Source: Boswellia sacra (Eukaryota; Streptophyta; Magnoliopsida; Sapindales; Burseraceae). From it: 64,000 nucleotides of DNA. Positions 1 to 13,190 of this stretch are shown piece by piece. Both the position numbers and the translations under genes were made by a program. The notes beneath the pieces were generated by a model. That model was not told where the DNA came from. It did not search any database and was given only the letters and a program-made list of their open reading frames with translations. Position 1 is the first letter of the stretch. Each line of letters opens with the position of its first letter. The stretch is from positions 744,001-808,000 of the forward strand of contig SNVD02002577.1 of assembly GCA_013180625.2 (NCBI GenBank). The letters are read 5' to 3'.

Positions 1-1700
1 TGTGCTGCCTATATCTATCATTATCATTATTGAAGTTGCCCTGTTGCCAAAAGATATGTATGGTGTCATAATGTTGGAAGATGTGGCTGTCAAGTACATG
101 ACCAGAAATGGAATGAAAATGATAACGGACGTGTCAAACCGGGAGGGCCCTCAATTTTTTTAATCCAAATTTGTAAAAGAATCAATCAATCATAATGTTC
201 TAGGCTCCGCTACACACTAATACGTCCATGCTTATAAATTCTCGGCTCCTAGAAAGTCATAACCCTCACACGGTATGTATCAACTAAGAATTTGTGAAGG
301 GAAAATCAAATATTACAATTGTGTAATGTTACGCTTATAAAATATGTATATAAAATTGATAAAACATCATTTATTCAATGAGATATAAGTCATCAATATT
401 TATTATATTAATAATTTTTATTAACTTATGTTACGTTAATTTTGTATATAAAATTTATAAGTGTAGAATTATTTATTACAGGTTATCACTTCAGTAAAAT
501 AATTAGTTTCGATGCATATGCATATACATTTCCAACCACCTCCAGCGTAACTGGAGCACGCCTTCCACATTACTTCAATTATAAAGCAAGTTAGGTTGAA
601 ACCATAACTCCGTGCATTTTTCTAAGTTGTGTTTCTGGTATGACAATGGGACAAAATTTGTCAGTTTGGTGAGTTTCTGCTTGATATATTGATTGTTTTA
701 CTCTCTTTCTATAAATTGGTTTAAATCAATATTAATATTCAGATATGGTGACTTGTTATTTGAGATGTATAAACGACCAAAATATTATGAATTACAAAGC
801 ACTTCTCGTTGGCTTTCTAACTCTTGGTGAAAGAGCAGCAAATTCCCTTCCAGCAAGTCGAAGGAGTTTTGAATCCTAAATCATTCAAGTCAATGAGACC
901 AGATTCGGCCGTGAAAATCTGCCAAGCAACAGAGGTAATGGCTTTGACATATTTCATTTTTGTACGTAAAGTTGTCTTTTTTTTTTTTGTTACTGCTTAA
1001 TGATTTGATAAGACAAAAACAGGCAATTTATGAATGCCCTTTTTTAAGAGTTTTAGACCTTCGATTGTTTTCAAATTTCAAAAACATTATTTTAATCCGT
1101 ATATTTATTAATATTTTTATTTTAATATAAATCCCGTATCATTTTTTTAATAATATTTAAAATCATAAAATATCACATAACAAACATAATTAAAATTTTT
1201 ATAACAATCACCTTAAAATATCAAAACAAATACATCTTTATACCAGAAGCCAAGACATTAATTGATGTCCCCCCAAAAGGATAGTGACGATCACACAAAG
1301 TGGAAATTTACCCTAAGGAAAAGTAGCGAAGTGAGATTCTGCAATTTAACCAGCATGTGATTCTTTTTAGCTCACAGAAATAAAACCTAGGGGTAAGGAA
1401 GGATATGAACAAGTGGAGAAAATTTACCAAAGGCTTCATGAATAAGCGAATAGTATAATAAATTATTACGCATGCTAAAGCCACTAATTTAATCATTATA
1501 CACTAAGCCTCTGTTTCTAAGATAATAATCAGAATAAGAAGAAGAAGAAACAGCTGTACAAGCTAAACTTTTGAAAGGGCAATCTTTTGGAGCTTGCTGG
1601 TCTATGAATATATACAGATAGGAAAGGGGTCAGCTGCAGCCCGACTGCTAAAGAAGGCCAAATTTCATCTCAATGAAATGCCGTGATGTAGAACCATCAG
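1..1700. other. No gene assigned (left edge)
   Basis: AT-rich DNA without a gene I can name. Two short stretches on the plus strand look exon-like: about 600-689, ending at a GTGAGT donor, and about 836-932, ending at a GTAATG donor and readable as ...VLNPKSFKSMRPDSAVKICQ... . They could be remnants or inner exons of a gene that starts left of the window, but I do not recognise the product. The stretch 1500-1700 is probably the 3' untranslated region of the minus-strand gene that follows. Confidence 0.3.
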
Positions 1701-3847
1701 TTATTTGCATTTTCTGGCAACTTTCTTTGCTCCTTTCTCAGTAGGCGAACCGGAAACCTTTCCTTCTTCTAAACTGCATCAACATATAACATATAACAAT
1801 ATTTGAGAAAGAGTGCGAGATTAGAAGCAAATTGGTCTTCTTGGATTCACAATGCCATCATATGCAAAGAAAAAAAATGACAAGACTTTCACCAGACATG
1901 TAAAATAAATAAATAAAAAGAGTACGCACTTAAGAGAGCCAGCGTTGAGTCCATCTCCCTCATAGACAGATAAGTCCTTGTACAACTGAATAGAAACCAA
2001 GCTTTCACTTCCGGCGACTGCTGGTGCAGGAGATCCCTGCATAATCACACTTGTGCTGCTTCTGCAGCTTAATCCTGCGATCATAGTTTCCACAATGTAA
2101 AAATGCATGTGTAAGAGGTAACACAAGAGAGAGAGTCCATAGAGGAAATAAAGTTGTTGGTAATGCAGAGACAGCAAATAATTCTCATGTTAGCACACCA
2201 CGTTTGAACCCCAAGTTCATTTTTCTAGTAAAGGTTAAAAAGAAGAATGAACCAGCTATATTACTGATATCATTTTTACACCATATTCCATAGCATGTGA
2301 CTGTAAGATAAAGAATCTTGAAGTACATTACTTATACGATGTATATTAAAAGAAATCCCTAAACTAGAATCAGATTATAGATAATTAGCATACATATTCC
2401 TTGAAATAGATGTTCCTTTACAAGGCATTCACTCAATACATTCTGCAGAACAAAAGTTGAATTTTCAAAATGTCCAAAGTGTGAAATCCTTCTACAACGC
2501 GCCCCAACCCCTACCCCACCCAGCCCCACAAAACCCCACCACCCCCACACCCACCCCCCACCCCGGCCCCCCACACCACCCCCCCCCAACCAAAAAAAAA
2601 AAAACCCCCCTTTCCTTCTTTTTCCTCATCAAAATGCAAATACTTATGAATTATCAGTGGAATAAGCTTAAGCATCTTTATAACCGGTTTAGGTATGTGC
2701 ATTGGTCACATGTGAACAAGAAGCATGACATGCAGGATACGGAGGCGATAAATGACATAATTGCACAGAATTACAAGACTATGAACTTAAAGCCAAGACT
2801 AGCAAAATAGCAGCTGCATTTGGTTGAATATTTAACTATAGCTTTAGGTTAATTGCAGAAGGCAACTAGGTAACACATGCGGTTTGCAACAAGTAACAGT
2901 TTCAAAGCCCCAGAATAAGTTGTAAGAATGTCCTGGAGGAGGATCTCCAAATCCTAATAGCAACAGGATCAGAAATTTACATCACCATATACATGAACCC
3001 AGATAACTTGAAAATTGAGGATATATACGACATCCAATTAGAAACAAGTGCTTAAACTACTCCATTTCATTTTGAGCATAAGTTTACACATCTCAGTATA
3101 TATAGTTGCATATTATCCATCCAAAAAGTACCAAAACCTTCATTCAAAACAGAAAACCAATTGTAAATTTCTCATTAAGGGTCTATATTTGAAGTCTTGT
3201 ATACGATTTGAATCTAGCTTGCAAATAAACTGAATCAAATCCAGGACACGAATTGCAAAGCAGATAAGAAAGGAAAGGATAGGGCCCTGATAGACTCTTA
3301 AATGCCACAAACCTTGAAGGACAATAATGAGGCAGAAAAGTAGTGTAATGATCATGGCAAATATACTACTTTTGGAAGCTGATGCCTTTGTTGCCTTCAT
3401 TCTTTTTAATGCTTTAACTCGTTCAATCCTGGCACGCTTTCTCAAGGCAAGTTCGGCAAGCTCCCTCACCAATTTTTGATCAGCAGCATCCAGTGCTGGA
3501 CCTTTCGGGGGCCGCGGAGGCTTGGGAGGCTTTCTAGAGTTGGTCTTCTTACGCTGCGCTTCCACACAATTCTTCTCCAAATGGGCCACATTTTTACTAC
3601 TCTCTTCTTCTGAATTCTTATCTAACAACAGCTCCACATTTACGTCTGCAGTCTCAAGAAATTTTGATGAATTACCACACAAGTTACCATAGACTGATTC
3701 ATCAAACTTCAAATGCCCGCTATGAATCCAATTGAAATTTCTGTTTGTCCATCCATTTGTGGAAACCGGATCTTTGCTTCTATCCTCCTCACTCGTTGTC
3801 CCACCACTTTCAAGATCTACCTCAAGCTCTCCTTCTTTTGACTCCAT
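1701..3847 (-). CDS. Small single-pass membrane protein of unknown function
   Basis: Three exons on the minus strand: 3847-3313, 2074-1930 and 1773-1701. The phases fit exactly (535+145+73 nt = 250 aa plus stop), with GT donors and AG acceptors at every border. The N-terminal 100 residues are acidic and low in complexity. A basic, proline-rich patch (KPPKPPRPPKGP, about residues 106-117) precedes a charged helix with conserved-looking DQKLVRELAELALRKRARIERVK (about 123-145). One hydrophobic segment (SIFAMIITLLFCLIIVLQG, 161-179) follows, then a Ser-rich tail ending in KKVARKCK. This layout matches a family of short plant transmembrane proteins without known function; that match is from memory. 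The start is the first ATG of the long open exon. Reading through the first intron would add an unrelated hydrophobic tail, so the spliced form is preferred. Confidence 0.75.
2500..2610. repeat. C-rich low-complexity tract inside intron 1
   Basis: About 110 bases made almost only of C runs separated by A or T, followed by an A13 run. It lies in the first intron of the membrane-protein gene. On the transcribed (minus) sense it is a series of G runs of 3-9, suitable for G-quadruplex folding. It contributes no exon: the open frames through it are glycine- or proline-only. Confidence 0.85.
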
Positions 3848-5925
3848 TCAAAGTAAATCTCTAAAATACCTCTCTACACCTCTGTCCCCTCTTTAATTTG
3901 GCAGATATATGTATAATGACAAACTGCAAAACCATAGTTCAATCCCTTCAATTCACATGGATTGTATCTTGCTCTTTAAAAAGTATCCCTAGCCAAGATA
4001 AAAAACCTCATAAAATAAAATAAATTTTTAAAAAAAGAAAAACCTTGTCAGTTCTCCCAAGGCCATCAGCTAAACAGGGTTTTCAAGATCAAACAAGATA
4101 GCCCTTTATCAATTACAGTCTAACTGAATGGAAAAAGAGAACCATTAACCGCAAACTACATTATTCCATAACAAGGAACTCACAGATTCTCTGTAGGGTT
4201 CAGATAATGATTGATAAAGTGAGCACTTCTACCTTCACAACTCTTAATCTTATCATCATCTTCCACTGTTGAGGACAAAACTCCTAATAAAAGTTTGAAT
4301 CTTCGACAACAAATCAATCTGCAATCCAACACATCCTGCCCTTCCACCAATAGAAAGCAGAAAAGAGAATGCCAGATGGGAAAATGCATCCGACTTCTTA
4401 AAGAGTCCCATACATAATATCTAAAACCTAAAAACTAGAAAATATTCCACGAAAACGGGGAAAACAAACAAACATTTAAAAGAAAAAATTAAGATTTTTC
4501 CTTTACCTTTTGTTTTCCTTTGGTTTGGTTTCTCAGCAAACAAACGGAGAACAAAAACCCATCACATTTAGGAATGCAACTTCAGAAATGAGTGAAACAA
4601 AGGACAGTCGCCAGTGCCAACAATAAAAAAAATTTTAACCCACAATATGATGACAACAAACAAATTAAATGCGTTAAAAAAAATAAAAAACAAATTTCCG
4701 GTCACCTTTAGTGAAGAAGCCCTTAAAATCGATGGCTGAGAAAACAAAGAAGCGAGAAAGAAAGGTTGCCTCCAAAGATACTAACCCTTGTCAGAGCTTC
4801 CACTTAATTTATCATCTTTGCAGATGAACTTGCCTTTCATATACTTCAAAGCCAGGATGTTATAAATTTAAAATCTGGAAAAAAAAATTAAAAAAAAAAG
4901 TTCTTTTCTTCTTTTGAAAAACGAAAAATTAGAGGTTGAACGTGTCATCTTGTTCAAGGGACGGCAACTGGTAGTAGCCGGTGATCTCGTAGACGTGTCA
5001 ATTTGTATTATCTGACAGGAATTCAAAATTCGGTATAAAATTAGGAGAGTTTTGGCCCTGTAGGCACAAAATCAATAATCAAATGCTAACAAAAGGTCTT
5101 GTCCATTTGTCCATTGTGGGTTTACTTTTTAGGGTGTCTTATTTGTCTATTAATAGATGCCCTTGCCGTTAATAATAATAATTTGCGCCTATATTAAAAG
5201 GATAAAGTGCCAATTTATTTCTTTTATTTTTTAAACATAGTAATAGTACTGGCTTGCAGGTTTCATGGGGTATTATTTTATTATTTTGTACATTATGTGG
5301 CAGTGCGAGCATGTTACCAAGGTATGTTTGTCTTATTGTCCATTATATGCTGAACAATTTAGCCGTAGAAATTATTAAAACACAGTACATATAAGTAGGA
5401 CTCGAGAGTAGACTGCGGCATCAATGTTGGAAAAAAAATACTCGGATTAGGTAGGCTTTGAAATATGAAGAGATGTTTAGTGTTCATACATGTTGCCTGT
5501 TGAAATGCTAAAGGAATATTATTTTTGAGGTTACGGTTACATCAATGCCCGATCAAAGAATTGACTATGAGGCATGTTGCTAGTCATGAAAAAATGACAA
5601 TAGGGAGATACACGATATGATATAATATGTATCTCATGTGTTCACATTCAAAAACGTAGATTTGACTGGTTAATATAAAGAATCCAATGCTGAAGCAAAA
5701 GATGTTAGATATTAACTTCCGAGATTGTCAGTGCAAATTGCAAGATCGACATGTGTTGAGCCGTGAAAAATAGCACAAATGGGTCACAAGGGCATGCATA
5801 TTTTTAAAAGGAAAACATAGCTCAATTAATTCCAGGCGAACAGCACAAATGCAGATTAAATGATATCCATAATAACATCCAAAATATCAACCAAACCCGG
5901 ACAAATAGATGTGATGTCATCATAT
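3848..5925. other. Upstream/intergenic region, no further gene seen
   Basis: The part next to 3847 is probably the 5' untranslated region and promoter of the minus-strand membrane-protein gene; a leader intron is possible but I could not fix its borders. From about 4900 to 5925 I see only AT-rich unique sequence, with no convincing ORF, RNA gene or repeat. Confidence 0.4.
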
Positions 5926-6012
5926 TTAAAGGCTAAGCAGCCTCTGACCAAGCCTATACGAACCAGAGGCATCAATTGAAGCATATCCAATCTGCTCGTC
6001 ATCTGGAAACCT
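5926..6012 (-). pseudogene. Exonuclease pseudogene, C-terminal part with motif III
   Basis: On the minus strand, immediately outside the MULE, the frame reads RFPDDEQIGYASIDASGSYR and then LGQRLLSL before TAA at 5926-5928. The YASID pattern is the Tyr..Asp of motif III in DEDDy exonucleases. It joins in frame to WESRF at the other side of the MULE through the 9-bp duplication. This segment is 8.5 kb from the rest of its gene. Confidence 0.8.
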
Positions 6013-6075
6013 GAGAAATTTTCAAAATTGGGGGCCTTTTTTATTTTTAGCCATGCCCTCCAAAATTTTTAGTGC
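6013..6075 (+). repeat. MULE left terminal inverted repeat
   Basis: Begins GAGAAATTTTCAAAATTGGG and continues with a GGGGCC..ATTTTTA..CCCTCCAAAA series. It pairs with the reverse complement of 14391-14463, allowing an indel of about 12 bases. Similarity fades inward of this stretch. Confidence 0.8.
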
Positions 6076-6479
6076 AGTATCTCCTTCTCATTTTTTGCAG
6101 ACTTTGATAATAATACTCCGACTGATGTTATTACTCCCTTTAACTAGCACTAACCACCGCCATTCCTTTCTCTCTCTAACTCTTGTAAAATCAAAACTAA
6201 CTAAAAATCAACAACAAACAACCTTATACTACTATCTAAACATTGTATTCTTCAATTTAAACATACCAAAAAAGCAAAAATTGGATTTATATATAAACCT
6301 TTAGAAAGGTAATGTTCTCTCTAACTAAGATCAAAGTAATCTATTCTACAATTTAGCACTACTTAGTCTTTGAAATTCATCTCACATGTGTAGAAATAGA
6401 TGAAAAATGGTAAGAATTGAGTTATTTAGATAGCTTTTACAATTTTTTGTTTGAAAATAGCGATCTAGATTGTTTTTGT

Positions 6480-6692
6480 CGAAGCTGCATTCCAGACGTT
6501 GAATTTGACAATTCGAATGAAATTCGACAATTCAATTGTCGAATAGTCGAATCATCATCGATGTTCATTCGGATTGTCGAAGTGTCGTCAAAGAGCTGTC
6601 AAACTTACACCCTATTGTCGAACTATCGAAGTTCTGTCGAACAAATTAGGCAATTCGATAGTGTCTTGTTGGACGATCGAATTTTTGGATAG
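6480..6692. repeat. Cluster of TTCGACAATT-type short inverted repeats, left MULE arm
   Basis: Many variants of ATTCGACA and its complement TGTCGAAT in both orientations. The clearest is a perfect palindrome at 6522-6544 with 11-bp arms around one base. The same motif family reappears in the right arm at about 13280-13840. Confidence 0.75.
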
Positions 6693-6776
6693 AAAAGCTC
6701 ATATTGGAACATTTTGAAAGATTTTTTTGGCTTTCAATTTATTTTCATTAATTTTAGGACATGTTTGACTTTACAG

Positions 6777-8821
6777 ATGGATAGTATTGGATTTGCTCTA
6801 TTCTTTGGTAGAAATTGGGAGGTTTTACCTGATGGAAACTATGTTTATATGGGCAGAATAGGATTGTCGTTAATGGTTCCGAGAGAGAATTCTTACGAAC
6901 AGTTTTTGCAATTTATATGTCAAGAGCTTAGGTTAGATGGTCGAAGAATAAGGTTCCAATTGAGTGCCCAATATGATATTATGAGGTATGTTAGGCCTTT
7001 CCCCATAAGAAATAAGCGTGACTATAGATTTTTTATTGGAGATAGTTTGAAACATTTGAATGAATACACACCATTATATGTTAAGGTTGAGCAGCATGTC
7101 AAGCGAACAAGTAGACTAGCCATTGTTGATCTTAAACGACATGTTGAAACCTCAAAAAGGGAGGCATTTGAGCAACATGGAATGTGTACTTACAGTAATC
7201 CGCCTTTCATGAATGTTGGTGGTGCTATTAATCCCAGTGGTGATGTTAATGTTGGTTGTGATGCTAATGTTGGTCGTGATGGTGGTATTGGATAGGGTGA
7301 TGTTAATATTGGAGGTAATGTCCATGTAGGATGGAGTGGTTCTTTTGGGGTTGGTGCTGTTCATGGCCTCGAGAACCTTAAAAAGAATTTGAAGAGGTAC
7401 TAAGGGACAGTTATGAGGATATAGATGCCGATAATGATAGAGGAAATGTTGAAGATGGGGCAAACGGGGGACTATATGTCAAAAGCCAAGGGAGTAGTGA
7501 TGGTGATGATAATGATGTAGGTGGATTGCATTTGTCGAATCCTATTACAAGTCCCTTGAGCTGGATGAATGCTAGTACATCTAATCATGTGATTTGTGAT
7601 CCAATCCCTCAAAGAATGAAGGACATCTTTCGGTTCATACATCTATTACCACCATCCATATGCACGATTCAGCATGATCTATACGAAATTGATAGTGGTG
7701 AAATATTGGTAAGACAAATTTTTGAAAACAAAATCAAACTCTGTCATAAGTTGGGGAACATGGCATTACAACATAACTTCGAGTTCAAGATAACAAGTTC
7801 AACAAATTCACGCTTCAGAGTTGATTGTCGAAAGGAATGTTGTAAATAGCATTTAAGAGCTACAAAGGTCATGACACTGATTTCTTAAAAGGTGTTCAAC
7901 AACAAACACATATGCAATGGTATTAGGCTTCATCCTCAGCATAGACAAGGAAGTGTCGATCTCATTGGAAAACAAATCAAAAAGAAGTTTGTGAATACTT
8001 CAAGAATATATCATTTAAGGGAAATTATTGAAGACGTTCAAAAAGACCTTCACATCACAATAAGCTAGCAAAAAGCTTGAAGGGCAAAAGAGGCATCCCT
8101 CAAATGTTCTTAGGGAAAAAATCATGGTACAGTGACTGCGCTTGAACTTGATTCCGAAAACCACTTCAAATATTATTTCCTTTTTACTTTCATATGAATA
8201 TATGCATATTTCTATTGCACAAGTTTTGTAAGAGTGGTTTCATGAAAAATGGTCAGTCGCTACTTAGTCTTCTTCAGCTTTAACCAAGTGGACGGAGGCC
8301 CTGCTGATAAAAAAAAGGAATGAGTCTGACAACCTTCATATGGCATTGATCAATGCACATTTGTATCAAGTTTATTCAAGTAGTAGTGCTGACGTTATGG
8401 ACCTCCATGCTTGAACAAGTTATTATAGGGTCTTTAACTTGGACCAACTTCCATGTAAACATGACATCGTCGTATGCCGCTATGATGGTGTGAGGTCGTT
8501 CGCACCTTATTATAATCCATTAGACCAAAACGAACATTTGGTGCCCGAATATGCCTCACTTATTATTCCAGTAGGGATGACTTCAGATTGGGTTGTGCCA
8601 AATGATGTTAACACATATGTTATTCTCCCACCTATTAGCCGAGTTCAAGCAGTACGACGATGCACACAGTTATGTCCTTTTGAGAGTGAGCTAATTAGAT
8701 AATGGATGTGCTCTTGATGTGAAGACAGATGTCACAATAGGCAAACATGTAGCAATCATGTAACTCTTCACCCAACATCAACTATAGCTGTGAATGGAGC
8801 GGGACCATCCAATATGGCATG
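6777..8821 (+). pseudogene. mudrA-like: MuDR-type transposase pseudogene
   Basis: The N-terminal part (6777-7295) is open for 170+ codons starting MDSIGFALFFGRNWEV, resembling the N-terminal module of plant MULE transposases. A second block (7526-7849, RMKDIFRF..SRFRVDCRKECCK and then WHLRATK) matches the MuDR DNA-binding region, followed by a broken I..DVQKDLHITIS..AKEASL stretch. The DDE catalytic core is missing: the sequence jumps from GTVTALELDSENHFKYYF (near 8130) to QEWFHEKWS (near 8230). The C-terminal part keeps DLDQLPCKH-like SWIM zinc-finger sequence (about 8435-8480), DWVVP and a degenerate HNRQTC knuckle at about 8740. Several in-frame stops and frame changes occur. The enzyme would have cut and joined element ends; this copy cannot. 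Confidence 0.85.
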
Positions 8822-9122
8822 ATTTGGTTTTATATTATATGCACTTATACTGCTCATACCATGTATTATATTATATGCATTTGTGATTTAGGTTAGATGT
8901 TCTCTTTGTTGTATTACTCATTGTACTACTCAATGACCAAGTATATATTATCAGTATAAATGATGGTGGTTTATATTAGATATTCTATTTGTTCCATTTG
9001 TTGCATGAAATGTAATTACCAAAGTTCATGTTAATATGATAATACAAACTATACATTTGCATAAGGAAGAAACTAAAATCCATATACATATGAGAAAAAT
9101 ATACACAGTGTCGAATGTACTA

Positions 9123-12100
9123 CTAATGAACATGCAAACAGACACTATAATAACCCTTATCTTGTGACCACCCACCTAATGAGTGCCTCCAGAAAGTATC
9201 TATGTGATCCATGCCCCCTAAATGCCATACCCTCATCACGATTTCCTTCCTTAGCCTCTCCTCATTAACATTTGTTATCGACTTCAAGCCAACCCTAGAA
9301 CTGAGTAACTCCGCGTGTGCAATACAATACACACCATATGCTCCATTACGTGGAGGCTACTAGGGGACTGTAGGAATGGCAATGGGTAGGGTAAGGTAGG
9401 GTATGACAATATCCATACCTTGCCCTTATGAAAAAATTGATATACATACCCTACCCATAACCTTCAAGGGTCTTAAATTTCATACTCATACCTTACCGGT
9501 ATCCATCAATGAAAAACCATACCCTACTCATTTATAAAAGGAAACCCATAGGGTCCAATCGAAAAATAATACTAATAATTTAATTGCATTGAACAAAGTC
9601 CAAACATGATTCAAAACTTTAACTAACCAAAAAAAAACATTTAACTAACAAAATCTTTCATAATCTTCTTCTTGTAATTTATCCCAAAGATAATTAACCC
9701 AAAAAAAATAGAAGGACCATAAAAAAAGTAATGCCAAAACCCTTCAAGATCTTTTTCTTGCAATCATTAATCATGATTTTGACCCTAACTCGACAACTCC
9801 TATAACATCAAATGATGAAACAACAATTAAATTTAGTATTAAATGTATTTTAAGCTATGTTAAAATGATATAGTTTTATGCTTTAGGTATTAAAATTTTT
9901 ATATTTTATTTAATTGATATTAATAATTTATTTAATAGGGCATTTAATGGGCATGAATGGTATGGGTAGGGTTTAGACTCATACATTTACTCTACCCATA
10001 ACCTTTAGAGTCTAATTTTTCATACCCTTACTCTAACTAAATCTATAAAAATAATATTCATACCCTAATGGTGAGAGTATGGGTATACGGGTATGTAGGT
10101 ACGTGGTAAAACTGTTATCCTTAGAGGACTATTTCCCTAGCCTCGAAGATAGCAAATAGAGTCGTATCTTTGGAGACATCAGTGCAATTCAGGAAGCGAA
10201 TGGACGTCTTCATGAGAGAAGGTGTCAGAACGGCAATAACCATGTAATAATCAATCAACTTTAGCTGGTCCTCTGGCTCTCTAATATCTGCAAGTCATAC
10301 AGAATGACCTCTTGATCCTTAAAAGAAATTCACACAAGTATCCAATTGGTTACCTTTGACATTTACTGGGGCATAAACCTACAAGAGTAAATCATAAACC
10401 CGTTGTGTATGTACGATGTTATGGAAATACAAAAGATTACAATTCTAGTGAACTATGACTTACATAGTCAACTTCGGACCACATGAGCCCATCGCTTATA
10501 TTGAGGCCGTCCACATACTGGAATAGGATCGACGCCTATGCGATGCTATCAAGGCTATCTTCGTACGTTTCATATGTGCTGACCATCCAAGACAGTCCAG
10601 TATAATCATAAATTATTAGTAAAAAATAGGGCAAAAGATTAGTGCATAATTTAAAAATGAAGCAAACTAAAGTTACTTACAAAGAACCTATGATCAAGGG
10701 CTATGAAACGTTGTGGTATCTCTTCTATAGAGTGCCTCCATCTAACACATACGAAATACATAAAAGCATTTATATGCTGCAAAAGAAGTCCAACCAATTA
10801 CGTTAGTTGTAAAGAACTTGAAATTCAAGATATGATGTATAAGAGATAGAAACTATATACTCACGTCATCTCCTAGCCACAAACTGACTGTAGTGATCTC
10901 CGTGCACCGGGCTACTATTGTCCCAAAATAATCAAGTTCGAGCTAGATTTGTTGGTAACCGATAGAGCACTAGGCATCATAGCACGTCTTAGGATTAGGA
11001 TGGAACATAGACTCCCAATTGTACGACCACGCTAATAGAGGTGTAACTATCGCTACATCTTATGACAAATGCACCACCCTCTGCCGCTTCACCCGTTGGT
11101 TCGGATCTATGTACGAACTAAGGAGGACCTAGGCCTTCCTACATACTCTGTTGGTGTAAAGCTTTACTAATTGATATGTAATCGATAGTGACCTTAGAAC
11201 ACAGACACTCTCACTTGATGAGTCACTGTCGACGTCTTGGGACAAGTGCACGACCCCCTACATCCACAGGACTGTCCTGTGAGAGATACACCACCTTATC
11301 TTTCACTGGAGAGAACTGTGCATCTTCTGGATTTGTTGGCCATGATTTTGAGGCATCAGCGTCAAGTGGATGGCTTCCTCCTGCATGGAAGAAGAAATTG
11401 TTAATATATAATTTAAAAGAGAAACACTTGAATGCCGTGGAATTTAATCTAATATCCAATCACCTAAACGTCCTCAATAAAAACTGATTACTCAACTTTG
11501 AGCTGTTGGACCTTGCTACTCAACTCTTGAACCTCATTACGTAGTGCTTGCATCTCCTTGGCATGTCCGTCGTGTAGCTCTTGAAACGCTTGAAAGTGAT
11601 TAGCAAGAGCAAAAATCATATTTGTACGATAGACAGCGAACTCGTGCCGAATAGCTTTCAAAAGGGACAATGGTAAAGTAAACTCTAAAGAGGCCTACAT
11701 AAAAAAAAAAGACTCATTAATAGCCACATAAGAAAATGAAAATCGATATCAATTAAAAAACATATGGACTAACCAGGTCCTCTGTATGATTAAACTAAGT
11801 GGCAGGAGCTTCCTTAGTCGATCCAGTGGTGGGTACCTTTGGCTCAGATAATAATGGCTTATTCCCCTTCTCCTTTTTGTATGCCTTTGCCTTTGCAGCA
11901 ATAGGTAATGTTAACTCGTTGACCTTGGCCCACTCAACAAATGTGCCTCTTAGGCCGTTGATCCAATGCTGACTCTTAATATATAAGTCACTGCTTTGCT
12001 CTACACCCTCTGGAAGAAGTCTCACATTAGAAGGATTCCCTTAGTGGAACATAACAATGGCAAAAGTTATTATCAAATTGAAAATAAAGTTCTATAAGAA

Positions 12101-13190
12101 ACCTTTGGCATATGTGAATGTTCAATCCTAATCTCCTTACCTAACGAGATCCACCAACACGTCCTTCAAAACCTTGGCCTAGTTAATGAGTTTGTCCATA
12201 TTGGTCCACCTCAAAATATGTGGGATCTTCTGTTCAAACGTCACACCCTTCTGTGTGCACAAAGACCCCACAAATGGAATCACTTCGTACAACCAAATCT
12301 GCATCAATAAAAGCCACATATTTTATATCCGCATATTTTATGACATTTAAGTAACTAATAACCATATAAATCTTCTAAAACAAAATTAGTTAAAGTACCT
12401 AGAAAGCGTACGTGCATCCGTAAAGGTTATATTTCTCTTTGGTATGCGATTCTTTGATTGCCAGCCAACCTTTAAAAATACTTATCTGCCCAGTCTAGCA
12501 TGCCAGTCCTTAGACCATTATATGTCTCCCTCCATGCAAGTGTACCCAAAGGATATTCCTTAAATTATCCAAATCATCAACTAGTTTAAGGTAATCCAAA
12601 TTAGTTGGACCTATTTTGAACCAGCCTGATACTAGACACTCTAATACCCAATATGCAGTCAATTTCACAGCATCCAAAGGCTTTATCTTCTTGAAATCCA
12701 CAGACTTAATCCAAGTCTTGATTTCAATATTCTTAATATGCTTTCCCTTCCTAAACCCTTCCTTCAAATACTTATCTCTCAACCGGTGCTTAGGATTCTT
12801 CTCAAAATTGGGCGTCAGCCAGAACTTTAGGCCCGTGATAAGGGCAAACTCATGTTTTCAGAATCTAATGGCCTTTCCTACATGATTAACAATTCCACTG
12901 TCAATAAAACTTAAAAATACATTTCATGTTGCAATAGTAGAAGCACGATGCTTTATTGAAAACAAGGTGCAATAACTCCTTGTCTTCCATGTCGTGCATT
13001 TGTAACCCATGCAACATGACATAGTATGCTAGTTTGCCTGGGAAAGTCAGCTTATGCATCTGCATCAGGTCACTGAATCCCGTCCTCTTGCTGAAGGTCC
13101 TTTTCTGCTTTTTGGTAAGCTTATTGTACATTGAAATGCATTCGAACTCTACTATAATCGTAATCACCCTATCGAAATAGGCAAATCCTC
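9123..13190 (-). pseudogene. Ulp1-like cysteine protease/DUF1985 pseudogene carried by the MULE
   Basis: Minus-strand fragments appear in the order known for MULE-borne Ulp1 genes. DUF1985-like N-terminal sequence comes first (13185-12510: YNKLTKKQKRTFSKRTGF, KHEFALITGLKFW, then LTAYWVLECLV). A linker (12025-11795) and a coiled-coil segment (11670-11488, with EMQALRNEVQELSSKVQQL) follow. The C48 peptidase region comes last (10620-10140: VDGLNISDGLMWSEVDYV, VYAPVNVKGN, KDQEVILYDLQILES), ending in NGAYGVYCIAHAELLSSR (about 9345-9290). The catalytic His of the usual GNHW is Gln (GNQ), and the Cys of the usual DCG is Tyr (AYG). Stops occur in several places, one replacing a codon just before KHEFALITG. 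A MITE splits the peptidase region at 9370-10122. Active relatives remove SUMO; this copy cannot. Confidence 0.85.
9370..10122. mobile_element. hAT-like MITE inserted in the Ulp1-like pseudogene
   Basis: 753 bp flanked by the 8-bp near-duplicates AGGGGACT (9362-9369) and AGAGGACT (10123-10130), the size typical of hAT elements. The ends are weakly inverted (GGAATGGCA against GGATAACAG read inward). The subterminal regions repeat GGGTA/TACCC blocks in opposite orientation at the two sides. There is no coding capacity. Removing it rejoins the Ulp1-like frame. Confidence 0.75.

Noticed and set aside
2457..2810. Plus-strand open stretch of 117 codons through the C-rich tract
   Set aside because: Its composition comes from the low-complexity C run. 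It overlaps an intron of a well-supported minus-strand gene and has no family resemblance.
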